Below, in pieces: positions 1-8,083 of a stretch of DNA of 64,000 bases. Every line of letters starts with the position of its first letter. The stretch's first letter is position 1. The DNA is from Parvibaculum sp002684405 (GTDB lineage Bacteria; Pseudomonadota; Alphaproteobacteria; Parvibaculales; Parvibaculaceae). Both the position numbers and the translations under genes were made by a program. The stretch spans positions 744,001 through 808,000 of the forward strand of contig OZ223207.1 of NCBI GenBank assembly GCA_965140395.1, read 5' to 3'. The notes below the pieces were generated by a model, which saw only the letters and a list, made by a program, of their open reading frames with translations, was not told the origin of the DNA and did not search any database.

Positions 1-558
1 GCGACCTCCGCGGGCATTCGCTCGGCGGTATTCGGCGATGAAAAGCGCGGCGCGGGCGGCTCGGTCATCCATGCGCCCAAGCCGATCACGACGATGGGGC
101 CGATCCCGGTCTTCGTGGCGCAGAAGTTCACGCGCAAGCCCGTGCGGGGCATCTGCACCGACGCCAAGGGCATGGAAGAAGCTGCGAAGCTTCTCGTGCC
201 GGGACCGGATGTCGATGTGACGAAGGGCCGTGGCGAGCTGATGTCCTGCCTTTCCGGCGAGACGCTGGTCGTGACCATCGGGTCGCTGGTGGAAGGCGAG
301 GGGCATGACCAGGCCGACTATATGGGCGGTTATGTGATCACCTGCGGCGAAGGCGAAACGCTTCACTATGGCGATGGCGGGCGACTTGCCTGCGGCGCTT
401 CGACCGGTCATCTCGCGGGCGGCAAATACGCAACGTCGTTCCGGGGCAAGGCGCATTTCGCCCAGCTCTGGCTGACCCGTGGCGGCCATGGCCGCTATGA
501 GGCAATGGAAACGACCTATGCCGGGCCGGTGAGCTATTCCGGCGGCGTCGGCTACTAA
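1..558 (+). CDS. Unknown protein, 3' part only (5' end outside window)
   Basis: An open frame runs from base 1 to a TAA at 556-558 without a stop, so the gene starts upstream of the window. About 185 C-terminal residues are visible. They are rich in Gly, Ala and Thr, include a stretch reading MSCLSGETLVVTIGSLVEGE and end SGGVGY, with no membrane segment. I do not recognise the family. A clean rho-independent terminator follows within 30 bases, so this is the last gene of its transcript. An internal ATG at 94 is possible, but the reading frame and codon use continue unchanged upstream of it. Confidence 0.7.
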   Translation, partial: ATSAGIRSAVFGDEKRGAGGSVIHAPKPITTMGPIPVFVAQKFTRKPVRGICTDAKGMEEAAKLLVPGPDVDVTKGRGELMSCLSGETLVVTIGSLVEGEGHDQADYMGGYVITCGEGETLHYGDGGRLACGASTGHLAGGKYATSFRGKAHFAQLWLTRGGHGRYEAMETTYAGPVSYSGGVGY

Positions 559-585
559 GCTAACGCGCGACTGCACCTCGTGCGT

Positions 586-613
586 GGGGAGAGCTTCGGC
601 TCTCCCCTTTTTT
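586..613 (+). terminator. Rho-independent terminator
   Basis: A perfect 9-bp stem GGGGAGAGC/GCTCTCCCC with a TTCG tetraloop is followed directly by six T. It ends the transcript of the truncated first gene. Confidence 0.9.
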
Positions 614-655
614 GTGTCTAGAGTGAGGTGCTTGCCGGAGAGATGAGGCCGCCCC

Positions 656-1012
656 ATGAAGGTCAAACGCATCGTCGCCAATATCGCGGCGGAAGATGTC
701 GCCGCCACGCAGCGCTTTTATGGCGAGGCGCTGGGGCTCGACACGCTGATGGATATGGGCTGGATCGCGACCTATGGCTCGGACGAGCGCATGAGCGTGC
801 AGCTCTCCGTCATGTCGGAAGGCGGGTCGGGGGCGCCGGTGCCGGATATCTCCGTCGAGGTGGACGATCTGGAGGAAGCACAGGCGCGGCTCTCGCGCGC
901 AGGCTTCGAGCCGGAATACGGTCCGGTGGATGAGCCTTGGGGGGTGCGGCGCTTCTATGTGCGCGATCCGTTCGACCGGCTCGTCAATGTGCTGGTGCAT
1001 TTGGCGCGATAG
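656..1012 (+). CDS. VOC (glyoxalase/bleomycin-resistance) family protein
   Basis: A 118-residue protein of single-module VOC size. It begins MKVKRIVANIAAEDVAATQRFYGE, the usual first strand and helix of the fold (FYxEALGL). It ends in the paired strand containing RRFYVRDPFDRLVNVLVH, where these proteins carry the conserved 'DPxGN' turn, here DPFDRLVN. Family members bind a metal and act as lyases, isomerases, dioxygenases or drug-binding proteins. The substrate cannot be read from the sequence. A GAGATGAGG-type ribosome site lies upstream of the ATG. It stands alone between a terminator and a repeat region. Confidence 0.85.
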   Translation: MKVKRIVANIAAEDVAATQRFYGEALGLDTLMDMGWIATYGSDERMSVQLSVMSEGGSGAPVPDISVEVDDLEEAQARLSRAGFEPEYGPVDEPWGVRRFYVRDPFDRLVNVLVHLAR

Positions 1013-1033
1013 GCATGAAAACCAAACCCTCAG

Positions 1034-1205
1034 TGTCATCCCGGCGAAAGCCGGGATCCATATGGTTCGCCTCTGTTCACAGACGCTTCATGGACCCCGG
1101 ATCAAGTCCGGGGTGACGGGGGGGCTGGTGGAAGTTGTGGTCCGGGCCTGGCCCTGTGTGCCGGGCCGAGAGGCCAATGGGTCCCGGCTTTCGCCGGGAT
1201 GACAC
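1034..1205. repeat. Cluster of dispersed GTCATCCCGGC-type palindromic repeats
   Basis: The element starts TGTCATCCCGGCGAAAGCCG and closes at 1117 with a CCCCGGATCAAGTCCGGGGT hairpin followed by GAC. About 60 bases later an inverted half copy reads GTCCCGGCTTTCGCCGGGAT (1181-1200) followed by GAC. A related copy lies at 28521-28604. Such intergenic elements are common in alphaproteobacterial genomes. This region fills most of the 1013-1380 gap, and I see no gene in it. Confidence 0.8.
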
Positions 1206-1267
1206 CTAGTTTTCGATATTGCTGCGGCTACCGGGCAAGACGCGCGGGGCAGGACGAAGCCCCGGAC

Positions 1268-1296
1268 AAAAAAGAAGGGGGACCGAAGTCCCCCTT
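1268..1296 (-). terminator. Rho-independent terminator of the CsgG-like gene
   Basis: Read on the minus strand, a 9-bp stem AAGGGGGAC/GTCCCCCTT with a four-base loop is followed by a T-rich run (CTTTTTTTG). It lies about 85 bases downstream of the stop of the minus-strand gene at 1381. Confidence 0.85.
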
Positions 1297-1380
1297 AAGT
1301 CGCTCTCAACGAACTCAGTTGAAGCCACCTCCGCCATCCGGTGTTCTCGCATCGAAGGCGGAGGATCTCGGGCTACGGGA

Positions 1381-2451
1381 TCAGTTGTAGGTCCCGCGCA
1401 GCGTGCCGGTGTAAACGGGCTCGCTGTAATAGGTGTAGGGATCTTCCGGTTCCGGCGCCTTCATCGGCGTGGGAGCCGGCTTGGCCTGCGTGTCGGCCTG
1501 GGCGACCTGGCGGCCATCCTTGTTGGGATGGGGAACGGGCGCGTTGTAGTGGATCTCGCCCAGCGGGTCGCCGTTCTTGCCGAAATTGGCGCAAGTCTTC
1601 GGATTGACGTGATAGAGCGGCACGACCATCGACAGCACGGCGCGTTCGATCACCGAGCGCACGGCGAGCTGGATCGGCTCTTCGGCCTTGTCGCCCACAC
1701 CGATGTCGATCGTGTTGATGCCGAAGAAGGAGAAGACGCCCGCCGTGATTTCACGGCCGATGATCTGCTTCTGGTAGGAAACGACATCCACGACTTCCAG
1801 CGTGCGGCTGTCCACGAGGCGCAGGTCCAGGCCGACATTCAGCACATACTGGCGCGCGGTGAGCGAACCGGCGACGCCTTCCGGATTGAGGTTGGAATAA
1901 CCGCCATCGATACCGCCTTCGCGGATATCGGCGTTGAGCTCCGTGATGCCGCCGACGATGTAATAGTCGCTGCCCGCGATGGAGCCGGCCATGATGCGGC
2001 GGTAGCCGCCGTCGGAGGCGTTGTTGCCCTGATCGCCGATCAGCTTGCTGCTGGCATATTTCAGCTCAAGCTCGGTGACCGAGGTGTCGTAGCGCTCCAC
2101 CTGGCGGACGCCGGCCTTGGCGAGCGCCGAGATCGCCATGAGGGAGCCGCCCTGCGTAAGCTTGGCGCCACCATCCTTGTCGATCTTGCCGGTGTAGTCG
2201 CGGATATTGCCGACCGCGATGCGCGGCGCATTATGTTCGCGGCGGACAATGCCACCCACGCAGCGCAGCGCATTGGAATAAGGGGTTTCGTTGTTGATCA
2301 CCGGGGCGGTGCCGATGGGATCCGCATAGCGGCCATCGCTGCCCGCCTGCGGGCTGATGCAACCGGCCAGCGACATGGTGAGGCCGACAAGCGCGACAAC
2401 GCGCTTCGGGCCTTTCGCCGCTTCCAGAATGGTTGTTACCGTCGAGAACAC
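1381..2451 (-). CDS. CsgG/HfaB-family outer-membrane lipoprotein
   Basis: The predicted product is 356 residues. I chose the GTG at 2451 because CAGGAG stands about 8 bases upstream and the product then begins with a compact signal peptide ending in the lipobox LAGC (Cys near residue 31). An upstream in-frame start would add 31 residues that look non-native. The body matches the CsgG fold: a conserved run around PRIAVGNIRDYTGKID, a mid-protein segment with LVDSRTLEVVDVVSYQKQ, and repeated Gly-rich strands. CsgG proteins form nonameric secretion pores for curli, and HfaB is the holdfast-anchor version in Caulobacter. No curli or holdfast partner genes are adjacent. The tail (last ~45 residues) is Pro/Glu-rich and ends in YYSEPVYTGTLRGTYN. 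Confidence 0.8.
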   Translation of the reverse strand: MFSTVTTILEAAKGPKRVVALVGLTMSLAGCISPQAGSDGRYADPIGTAPVINNETPYSNALRCVGGIVRREHNAPRIAVGNIRDYTGKIDKDGGAKLTQGGSLMAISALAKAGVRQVERYDTSVTELELKYASSKLIGDQGNNASDGGYRRIMAGSIAGSDYYIVGGITELNADIREGGIDGGYSNLNPEGVAGSLTARQYVLNVGLDLRLVDSRTLEVVDVVSYQKQIIGREITAGVFSFFGINTIDIGVGDKAEEPIQLAVRSVIERAVLSMVVPLYHVNPKTCANFGKNGDPLGEIHYNAPVPHPNKDGRQVAQADTQAKPAPTPMKAPEPEDPYTYYSEPVYTGTLRGTYN

Positions 2452-2762
2452 TTTTTCTACTCCTGAGTTCAGAGTTATGAACGGCGGCCAGTTTGTTTGG
2501 TGCCCTTTTGGCCCGGTTCCGCCTCCATGCCACGGAGGTAGCAACCGCTATGCCATGAGTAAGGAGCCGTTAACTTTTGGCGCTCAGGAGCTTAAAAGTG
2601 GCGGAAAACAAAGGTTTTCCGTGTTAGGACTTTGAAAGGATTTCCGGGGCGTTCCAGGCGAGTCCCGGTGTGACGCGGAGGTTGGCCTGCGCGCAGTGTC
2701 CCGCTTGTGGACACCGGGTCCTGAAACAAGGGAGCCCCGGCGGGGGCGAAGGGAGAAACGAG
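2452..2762. other. 311-bp intergenic region with a small inverted repeat
   Basis: The region separates the divergent CsgG-like gene and the isomerase gene. The only clear structure is an inverted repeat GGAAAAC-AAAG-GTTTTCC at 2603-2620, without a T-run. No convincing small gene was seen. Promoters for both flanking genes must lie here, but I cannot assign them with confidence. Confidence 0.5.
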
Positions 2763-3374
2763 ATGAGCCGGTTGGAATTCTTTTTCGACTGTTCGAGCCC
2801 CTGGACCTATCTGGCCTTCTCCCGTGTGGAAGAGGTCGCGGCGCGCGCCGGCGCGACGATCGACTGGCGCCCCATTCTGGTCGGCGGCATTTTCAACAAG
2901 GTCAATCGGGACGTTTACGATGCGCGCGCCAATCCACATCCGGTGAAGGGGCGCTACTACGTCAAGGATTTGCAGGACTGGGCGCGCTATTGCGGGATCG
3001 AGATCGGCAAGCCGCCGGTTTTCCCGGTCCGCGCGGTGGATGCGATGCGCGGCGCGATCGTCGCGCAGGACGAAGGCAAGCTGGTTCCCTATGCGCGGGC
3101 GGTCTTCGAGGCCTATTGGGGCCAGCTCAAGGATATCAGCCAGCCGGATGTGCTGCGCGACATCTGCAAGAGTGTCGATCTCGATCCGGGCATGGTAAGC
3201 CGTCGCATCAAGGATCAGGATGTGAAGGACCGCCTCCTGGAGAATACCGAAGAGGTGATCCGTCGCGGGGGCTTCGGGTCGCCCACCATGTTCGTGAATG
3301 GAGACGATATGTATTTCGGCAATGACAGGCTGCCGCTGGTGGAAGCGGCATTGAAGGCGGGCGCGAATGGCTGA
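2763..3374 (+). CDS. 2-hydroxychromene-2-carboxylate isomerase family (DsbA-like thioredoxin fold)
   Basis: The predicted product is 203 residues. The ATG at 2763 was chosen because GGGAGAAACGAG precedes it and the product then starts MSRLEFFFDCSSPWTYLAFS, the standard opening of this glutathione-dependent kappa-GST/HCCA isomerase family. The catalytic Ser region is CSSPWTY. The later WRPILVGGIFNKVN and GGFGSPTMFV segments are also family hallmarks. The founding members (NahD) isomerise a ring-cleavage product in naphthalene breakdown, but most homologues have unproven substrates. No other naphthalene gene is nearby. The 3' end overlaps the rhomboid gene by 8 bases, which indicates translational coupling. 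Confidence 0.85.
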   Translation: MSRLEFFFDCSSPWTYLAFSRVEEVAARAGATIDWRPILVGGIFNKVNRDVYDARANPHPVKGRYYVKDLQDWARYCGIEIGKPPVFPVRAVDAMRGAIVAQDEGKLVPYARAVFEAYWGQLKDISQPDVLRDICKSVDLDPGMVSRRIKDQDVKDRLLENTEEVIRRGGFGSPTMFVNGDDMYFGNDRLPLVEAALKAGANG

Positions 3375-4173
3375 TCCGTTCCCCCGGGGCGAAGAGGACT
3401 ACAAGGAACCGCCTGCCTTCAACGTGCCTTCGCCGGTGCTCTGGCTCATCATGACCATGGTCGCCGCCTTCGCCGTTTTCGCCTATGTCCTGTCGAGCGA
3501 CATGCAGGATGAGGCGATCATCACATTCGCGCTTTTTCCGGTGCGCTATTTCGGACCGGAAGGGGGCGGGGCGTTCTTTACCTTTCCTGGCGGGGCGGCA
3601 GGCGCGTTGTGGACGCTCGTTACCTACACCTTCATGCATGGAAGCTGGGTGCATCTGGGCGCCAATGCGGTGTGGCTGCTTGCCTTCGGCTCGCCGGTTG
3701 CGCGGCGGCTGGGGACGACGCGCTTTATCGTCTTTTATTTCGTCTGCGGCATTTTCGGCGCGCTGACGCATATTCTTTTATATCCGCATTCCATCGTGCC
3801 GGTGATCGGCGCCTCGGCGGCGATTTCCGGGATCATGGGCGGCGCGGCGCGGTTCGTGTTTCTCTCAGGCGGGCCGCTCGGCGCGCTGGGCGGCGGGGCG
3901 CAGGTGCCCAGCGGCAAGGCAAGCATCGGCGCGGCGCTGACCAACAAGAACACGCTGATCTTCGTGGGGGCGTGGGTCGGGATCAATCTGCTGTTCGGTC
4001 CCACGGGCTTCACCTCCGCGCTCGGTTCGTCCGCGCCGGTGGCGTGGGAGGCGCATATCGGCGGGTTTCTCGCCGGGCTGCTCTTGTTCGGCTTTTTCGA
4101 TCCGGTGCCCATGTCGCCGTCGGGCGGGCCGGGCAATGTGGGGTACGGACAATGGCTCGGCGGCGGGCGCTGA
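3367..4173 (+). CDS. Rhomboid-family intramembrane serine protease
   Basis: 268 residues with an N-terminal cytoplasmic stretch and about six membrane helices. The family hallmarks are visible: MHGSWVHLGANAVWLLAFG in helix 2, the catalytic serine motif GASAAISGIMGG in helix 4, and the catalytic histidine in WEAHIGGFLAGLLLFG in the last helix. Rhomboids cleave single-pass membrane proteins within the bilayer. Between the Ser and His helices there is an unusually Gly-rich loop (GGPLGALGGGAQVPSGKAS). The start codon overlaps the end of the isomerase gene, so the two are probably co-translated. The substrate is unknown. Confidence 0.92.
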   Translation: MADPFPRGEEDYKEPPAFNVPSPVLWLIMTMVAAFAVFAYVLSSDMQDEAIITFALFPVRYFGPEGGGAFFTFPGGAAGALWTLVTYTFMHGSWVHLGANAVWLLAFGSPVARRLGTTRFIVFYFVCGIFGALTHILLYPHSIVPVIGASAAISGIMGGAARFVFLSGGPLGALGGGAQVPSGKASIGAALTNKNTLIFVGAWVGINLLFGPTGFTSALGSSAPVAWEAHIGGFLAGLLLFGFFDPVPMSPSGGPGNVGYGQWLGGGR

Positions 4174-4358
4174 GCGCCCGTCTGGGGCTGTGCGGCGGGC
4201 GTTGACCCGTCCGCCCGGTCGTTTCCGCAGGCCGCACGGGCGAATAGTTGCCAGTCCGATTATTGAAACCCCGGCCGATCTCCCCACATCTGTTAGGCAT
4301 ATTCGTTCCCCAACCCCCCAGGCTTTGGGGACCCATGCCTTTCAGGAGGAGATAAGCG

Positions 4359-4703
4359 ATGAGCGACCCTTCCGCTTCGACCACCGGCAGCAGCGACGGC
4401 GCAGGCTCCGGCGGCACGACCGAAACGAAAGCCGACCGCTCGGAACTCTTTGGGCGGCTGCTCTGGATGATTGCTTTCGGTTTTCTCGGCTATGTGGCCT
4501 TCTGGGCCTCGATTTTTCTCGGTCTCGTGCAGTTGATCGTGGTCGCCGTGACCGGCTCGAAGAATGAGGAGCTGCGCGGCTTCACCCGCAATCTTGCCCA
4601 GTATGTATGGGAATGCGTCGCCTTCTTCGTCTTTGCGCGCGACGACAAGCCGTTTCCCATAGGGCGCTTTCCGAATGTGAATCCCGGCGTCGACGACGCC
4701 TGA
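4359..4703 (+). CDS. DUF4389 domain membrane protein
   Basis: 114 residues. A Ser/Gly/Thr-rich N-terminal tail of about 25 residues precedes one long hydrophobic hairpin (LLWMIAFGFLGYVAFWASIFLG and VQLIVVAVTG). A conserved soluble part containing ELRGFTRNLAQYVWECVAFF and the ending DDKPFPIGRFP follow. This arrangement is the DUF4389 pattern. The function is unknown. The ribosome site AGGAGGAGATAAGCG is strong. It appears monocistronic, 185 bases after the rhomboid gene and convergent with the TetR gene. Confidence 0.85.
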   Translation: MSDPSASTTGSSDGAGSGGTTETKADRSELFGRLLWMIAFGFLGYVAFWASIFLGLVQLIVVAVTGSKNEELRGFTRNLAQYVWECVAFFVFARDDKPFPIGRFPNVNPGVDDA

Positions 4704-4736
4704 CGCGACAGGCCGCCCGGCACGATCGGGAAGGGG

Positions 4737-5450
4737 TCAGCGCGCCTTCAGGCGCTCCCGGCCCTTCTCCGAGACAAGGCCGCGCATGATCGTTTCCGCC
4801 GACAGGTCGAAGCGTTCCTGCGCGGCTTTTTCGTTGGTGTAGTAGCCCGCAAGTTCCATGCTGCAGAGCCCGTGTACATGAGCCCAGAGCATGTCTGCGA
4901 CATCGCCGGCGTCGAGCTCTTCGCGGAAGAACCCGGCCTCGATGCAAGCCTCCACCGCCTGCCGGAGATGGCTGTAGGCAGGGTGGTGGGAGATGCTGCG
5001 CGCGGGCGGGTCGTCTTGCTGTCCCTCCAGCACATGATCCGTCAGCGGCATGGTGACGGAGATCATCAGCGCATAATAGGCGGGGTTTGCCAGCGCAAAG
5101 GCGCGGTAGGCGGCGCCCAGGCTGGCGAGCCAGATCAGCGGGTCCGGGTCTCGCGGCGCGGCGGCCTGCATGTCGGACAGCCTGTCGAAGGCTTCCTCGA
5201 AAAGGGCCTCGATGAGGCCGTCCTTGCCGCCGAAAGCGGTATAGACCGCCATTGTGGAAGCACCGGCCTTCTTGGCGAGCTTGCGCAAGGACAGCGCGCC
5301 CGGGCCTTCATGCGCGAGCATTTCACTGGCCGCATCCAGCAGAGCCTGGCGCTGGGCGTCCTTCTTCACTTCCATGCGTGAGCGGTTGTCCGCCCGATCA
5401 TCGTCGATGGCCATACTTTCGTATCTGGCAGAGATGCGAGTGTTTGTCAT
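4737..5450 (-). CDS. TetR/AcrR-family transcriptional regulator
   Basis: 237 residues from the first ATG. A typical TetR DNA-binding domain occupies roughly residues 28-75 (RQALLDAASEMLAHEGPGALSLRKLAKKAGASTMAVYTAFGGKDGL). The ligand domain ends in a 'WxHVHGLC' segment like the WHG-type C-terminal domain. The start is uncertain: internal ATGs at 5414 and 5375 would remove a polar leader, and none has a strong ribosome site. It is divergent from the carotenoid oxygenase gene, with an 86-base spacer that contains a perfect palindrome over the oxygenase -10 box, so it is very likely the local repressor. Confidence 0.9.
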   Translation of the reverse strand: MTNTRISARYESMAIDDDRADNRSRMEVKKDAQRQALLDAASEMLAHEGPGALSLRKLAKKAGASTMAVYTAFGGKDGLIEALFEEAFDRLSDMQAAAPRDPDPLIWLASLGAAYRAFALANPAYYALMISVTMPLTDHVLEGQQDDPPARSISHHPAYSHLRQAVEACIEAGFFREELDAGDVADMLWAHVHGLCSMELAGYYTNEKAAQERFDLSAETIMRGLVSEKGRERLKAR

Positions 5451-5453
5451 CCG

Positions 5454-5482
5454 TTGACATGGTCGCGGAGCAGGATTATAAC
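5454..5482 (+). promoter_or_regulatory. Sigma-70 promoter of the carotenoid oxygenase gene
   Basis: A consensus -35 TTGACA (5454-5459), a 17-base spacer and a -10 TATAAC (5477-5482) stand about 50 bases upstream of the start codon at 5537. The -10 is inside the palindrome at 5477-5491. Confidence 0.75.
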
Positions 5483-5491
5483 AGTGTTATA
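5477..5491. promoter_or_regulatory. Probable TetR operator
   Basis: TATAACA-G-TGTTATA is a perfect 15-bp palindrome with a one-base centre. It covers the -10 box of the carotenoid oxygenase promoter in the spacer of a divergent TetR gene. A bound repressor here would block RNA polymerase. Confidence 0.75.
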
Positions 5492-5536
5492 TTTTGGCGA
5501 AAAACGCCGGACCCGGCCAGCGGAGGAGCAAGGCCC

Positions 5537-6964
5537 ATGTCGAAACCATTCCCCCAGACCACCTATCTCCAGCACAATTACGCGCCCGTGATGGCGGAGT
5601 GCGATGCGCCCGACCTCGTGGTCGCGGAAGGCGAACTGCCGGAGGCGCTTCACGGTACGCTCTATCGCAACGGGCCGAACCCGATGTTCCCGCCGCTCGG
5701 GAACAAGCATCACTGGTTTCTGGGCGAGGGCATGATCCACGCCATCCATGTGGAAGGGGGCAAGGCGAGCTATCGCAATCGCTGGGTCAGAACCGAGCAG
5801 TACAACCGGCAGCGCGAAGAGGGACGCAGGCTGGTGGGGCTCGCATTCGGGGAACCGCCCGCACCGGGGGGAGAGGAGCTTTCCCACAACGTCGCCAATA
5901 CGAATATCGTCCATCACGCGGGGCGCCTGCTGGCGCTCGACGAGGGGAGCCTGCCGGTTTCCATGGACACCAAAACTCTGTCTACGGATGGATCATGGAA
6001 TTTCGCCGGAGCCTATGAGGGCCCGATGACGGCGCATCCGAAATTCGATCCGGAAACGGGCGAAATGCTGTTCTTTGGCTATATGGCGGGCGGTCCCGGC
6101 TCGCCGGAGATGTCCTATGTGGTGGTGAACCGCGAGGGGCAGGTGACGCGCAGCGATATCTTCACGGCGCCCTATGCGGCGATGGTGCATGATTTCATCA
6201 CCACGGACGAGCATGTGATTTTCCCGATCTTCCCTGCGACCATCGATGTGGACCGCATCATGAATGGCGGGCCCGTGATTGCCTGGGACCCGGATGCGGG
6301 CAGCCATATCGGCATCATGGCGCGTAATGCGGGCATCGAGACCATTCGCTGGTTCAAGGGCGATCCCTGCTATGTCTATCATCCGATGAACGCCTTCACC
6401 TCGCATGAGGGCGGGCGCACGCGCGTCATCGCCGACATGATGAAATATTCCCGCGTGCCGCTCTTCCCCGATGCGAACGGACAGCGACCGCCAGCCGATC
6501 TTGGCGACGAGCAGGGCCAGCTCGTGCGCTGGACATTCGATCTCGACAGCAATTCGGACAGCTATACGGAAGAAGCGCTTACCGATCTGGGTGGCGAGTT
6601 TCCGCGGCTCGACGAGCGGTTCGCCGGACTTGATTATCGTCATGGCTATTATGGTGCGCAGAAACGGGGAGACGAGCCGGGGGCGTCCTTCGACACGCTG
6701 GTGCATATCGATCTCAAGACCGGCAAGCGGCAGGAATGGGAACCGGGCGCGGGCAAATTCGTGCACGAGCCCGTCTTCGTGCCGCGCGCGGCCGATGCGC
6801 CGGAGGGCGAAGGCTTCATCACCTCGCTCGTTTATGACGGGGAACGCAATCTCAGCGATTTCGTGGTGTTGGATGCAGAGAACATGTCTTCCGGCCCGCT
6901 CGCGCGCGTCGAGCTGCCGACGCGCGTGCCCTTCGGGTTCCACGGGAACTGGCTGGACGGATAA
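5537..6964 (+). CDS. Carotenoid cleavage oxygenase family protein
   Basis: 475 residues from the ATG at 5537, which follows GGAGGAGCAAGGCCC. This is the normal length for the family. It shows the N-terminal LYRNGPNPMF motif and four spaced histidines expected to hold the non-haem iron of the seven-bladed propeller: TAHPKFDP, MVHDFITT, YHPMNAF and the C-terminal PFGFHGNW. Members split a C=C bond in carotenoids, apocarotenoids or stilbenes (lignostilbene dioxygenases) with O2. The sequence does not tell which. It is a single-gene transcript, with repression by the divergent TetR protein inferred from the operator. Confidence 0.92.
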   Translation: MSKPFPQTTYLQHNYAPVMAECDAPDLVVAEGELPEALHGTLYRNGPNPMFPPLGNKHHWFLGEGMIHAIHVEGGKASYRNRWVRTEQYNRQREEGRRLVGLAFGEPPAPGGEELSHNVANTNIVHHAGRLLALDEGSLPVSMDTKTLSTDGSWNFAGAYEGPMTAHPKFDPETGEMLFFGYMAGGPGSPEMSYVVVNREGQVTRSDIFTAPYAAMVHDFITTDEHVIFPIFPATIDVDRIMNGGPVIAWDPDAGSHIGIMARNAGIETIRWFKGDPCYVYHPMNAFTSHEGGRTRVIADMMKYSRVPLFPDANGQRPPADLGDEQGQLVRWTFDLDSNSDSYTEEALTDLGGEFPRLDERFAGLDYRHGYYGAQKRGDEPGASFDTLVHIDLKTGKRQEWEPGAGKFVHEPVFVPRAADAPEGEGFITSLVYDGERNLSDFVVLDAENMSSGPLARVELPTRVPFGFHGNWLDG

Positions 6965-7151
6965 GGCGGGCGACACAACGGGTCGGACCGTCGGTTCGGT
7001 GCAGATCGTTCCGGCGTTCATGCTGAGGGCGCGCCGTCATGATCGGCTCGCATTCCGTCAAAGGTGCTTTTTTCTCCGGCGAGGCTGCATATCTACATTG
7101 CAGCGCGTTTGACAGCTTGTCTTACGCTTGGCGCCGGAGGAGAAAGCGAAA

Positions 7152-8030
7152 GTGACAAATGTTCTTGTTCTCGGGGCGACGGGCTTCATCGGCTCGGCCG
7201 TCACGCGTGAGTTGATTGCGCATGGCCATCGGGTGACGGCGCTCAGCCGTTCCTCCGCGTCCGATGAGAAGCTGAAAGCGCTTGGCGCCGAGCCCCTCAG
7301 AGGCGATCTGCGCAATCCCGAGATGTGGTGCACCGCCATAGGCGAGTGTGATGCCGTCGTGCAGGCCGCCGCAACATTTTCCGACGACATGGGCGATGTC
7401 GATGAAGGGGTGTTGTCGGCAATCGAAGCCACGCTCGACGGCCGGCGGGAGAGGCTCAGGGTGGTCTATACTGGAGGCTGCTGGCTCTACGGCAAGACCG
7501 GCGACGAAGTTGCAGACGAGAACAGTCGCTTCAATCCGATTCGGTCTTTTGCCTGGATGGTGGGGAACGCCCGCAGGCTTGTCGAAAGCGAGCGAATTTC
7601 CGCTGCGATCATCCATCCGGGAATGGTCTATGACGCCGATGGGGGTGTGTTCGAAGATTATATCGACGCTGCCAAAGCCGGGCGTCCGGTCGAGGTCTGG
7701 GGGGATTACGACACAAGATGGCCACTGGTCCATCGGGACGATCTCGCTTGCGCCTACAGGCTTCTCGTCGAAGCGCCCGAGGCGGAAGGGCATTTCAATG
7801 CGTCGGCGGAATCCGGCGTCAGGACCGGCGAGATCGCTGCCGATATTGCCCGCCATTTCGGTCGGGGAAGCGAGGTCGAGAACGTTTCCGTCGAGGAGGT
7901 CGTCGGCAGATATGGCGATTGGGCAGAGGGCCCAACACTGGATCAGCAGATGTCTTCAAACAGGCTGCGCGACGAACTGAACTGGCGGCCGAAGCACAGG
8001 AGCTACAAAGGGTCGGATGTGTTCCGATAG
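7152..8030 (+). CDS. NAD(P)-dependent epimerase/dehydratase-like SDR protein
   Basis: 292 residues from a GTG at 7152, selected because GGAGGAGAAAGC precedes it. The Rossmann motif VLVLGATGFIGSA is then at the N-terminus, as in extended or atypical SDRs. The active-site Tyr lies in a YTGGCWLYGKTGDEV context, where extended SDRs have YxxxK, but the spacing is not canonical. The protein therefore belongs to the atypical 'epimerase' group, whose substrates are mostly unknown. A putative second-substrate region contains WGDYDTRWPLVHRDDLACAY. It stands alone between the oxygenase gene and the minus-strand GDYXXLXY gene. Confidence 0.85.
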   Translation: MTNVLVLGATGFIGSAVTRELIAHGHRVTALSRSSASDEKLKALGAEPLRGDLRNPEMWCTAIGECDAVVQAAATFSDDMGDVDEGVLSAIEATLDGRRERLRVVYTGGCWLYGKTGDEVADENSRFNPIRSFAWMVGNARRLVESERISAAIIHPGMVYDADGGVFEDYIDAAKAGRPVEVWGDYDTRWPLVHRDDLACAYRLLVEAPEAEGHFNASAESGVRTGEIAADIARHFGRGSEVENVSVEEVVGRYGDWAEGPTLDQQMSSNRLRDELNWRPKHRSYKGSDVFR

Positions 8031-8083
8031 AGCTGCCGTCCGCATCGGTGCATGGATGATCGGCTGTCCTGCGTCGTGCCTGG

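Noticed and set aside
1034..1205. Possible CRISPR array
   Set aside because: The copies are single palindromes with unequal spacing and no regular spacers; no cas genes are present.
1219..2466. 415-residue plus-strand frame over the CsgG-like gene
   Set aside because: Shadow; the minus-strand gene has a lipobox, ribosome site and terminator.
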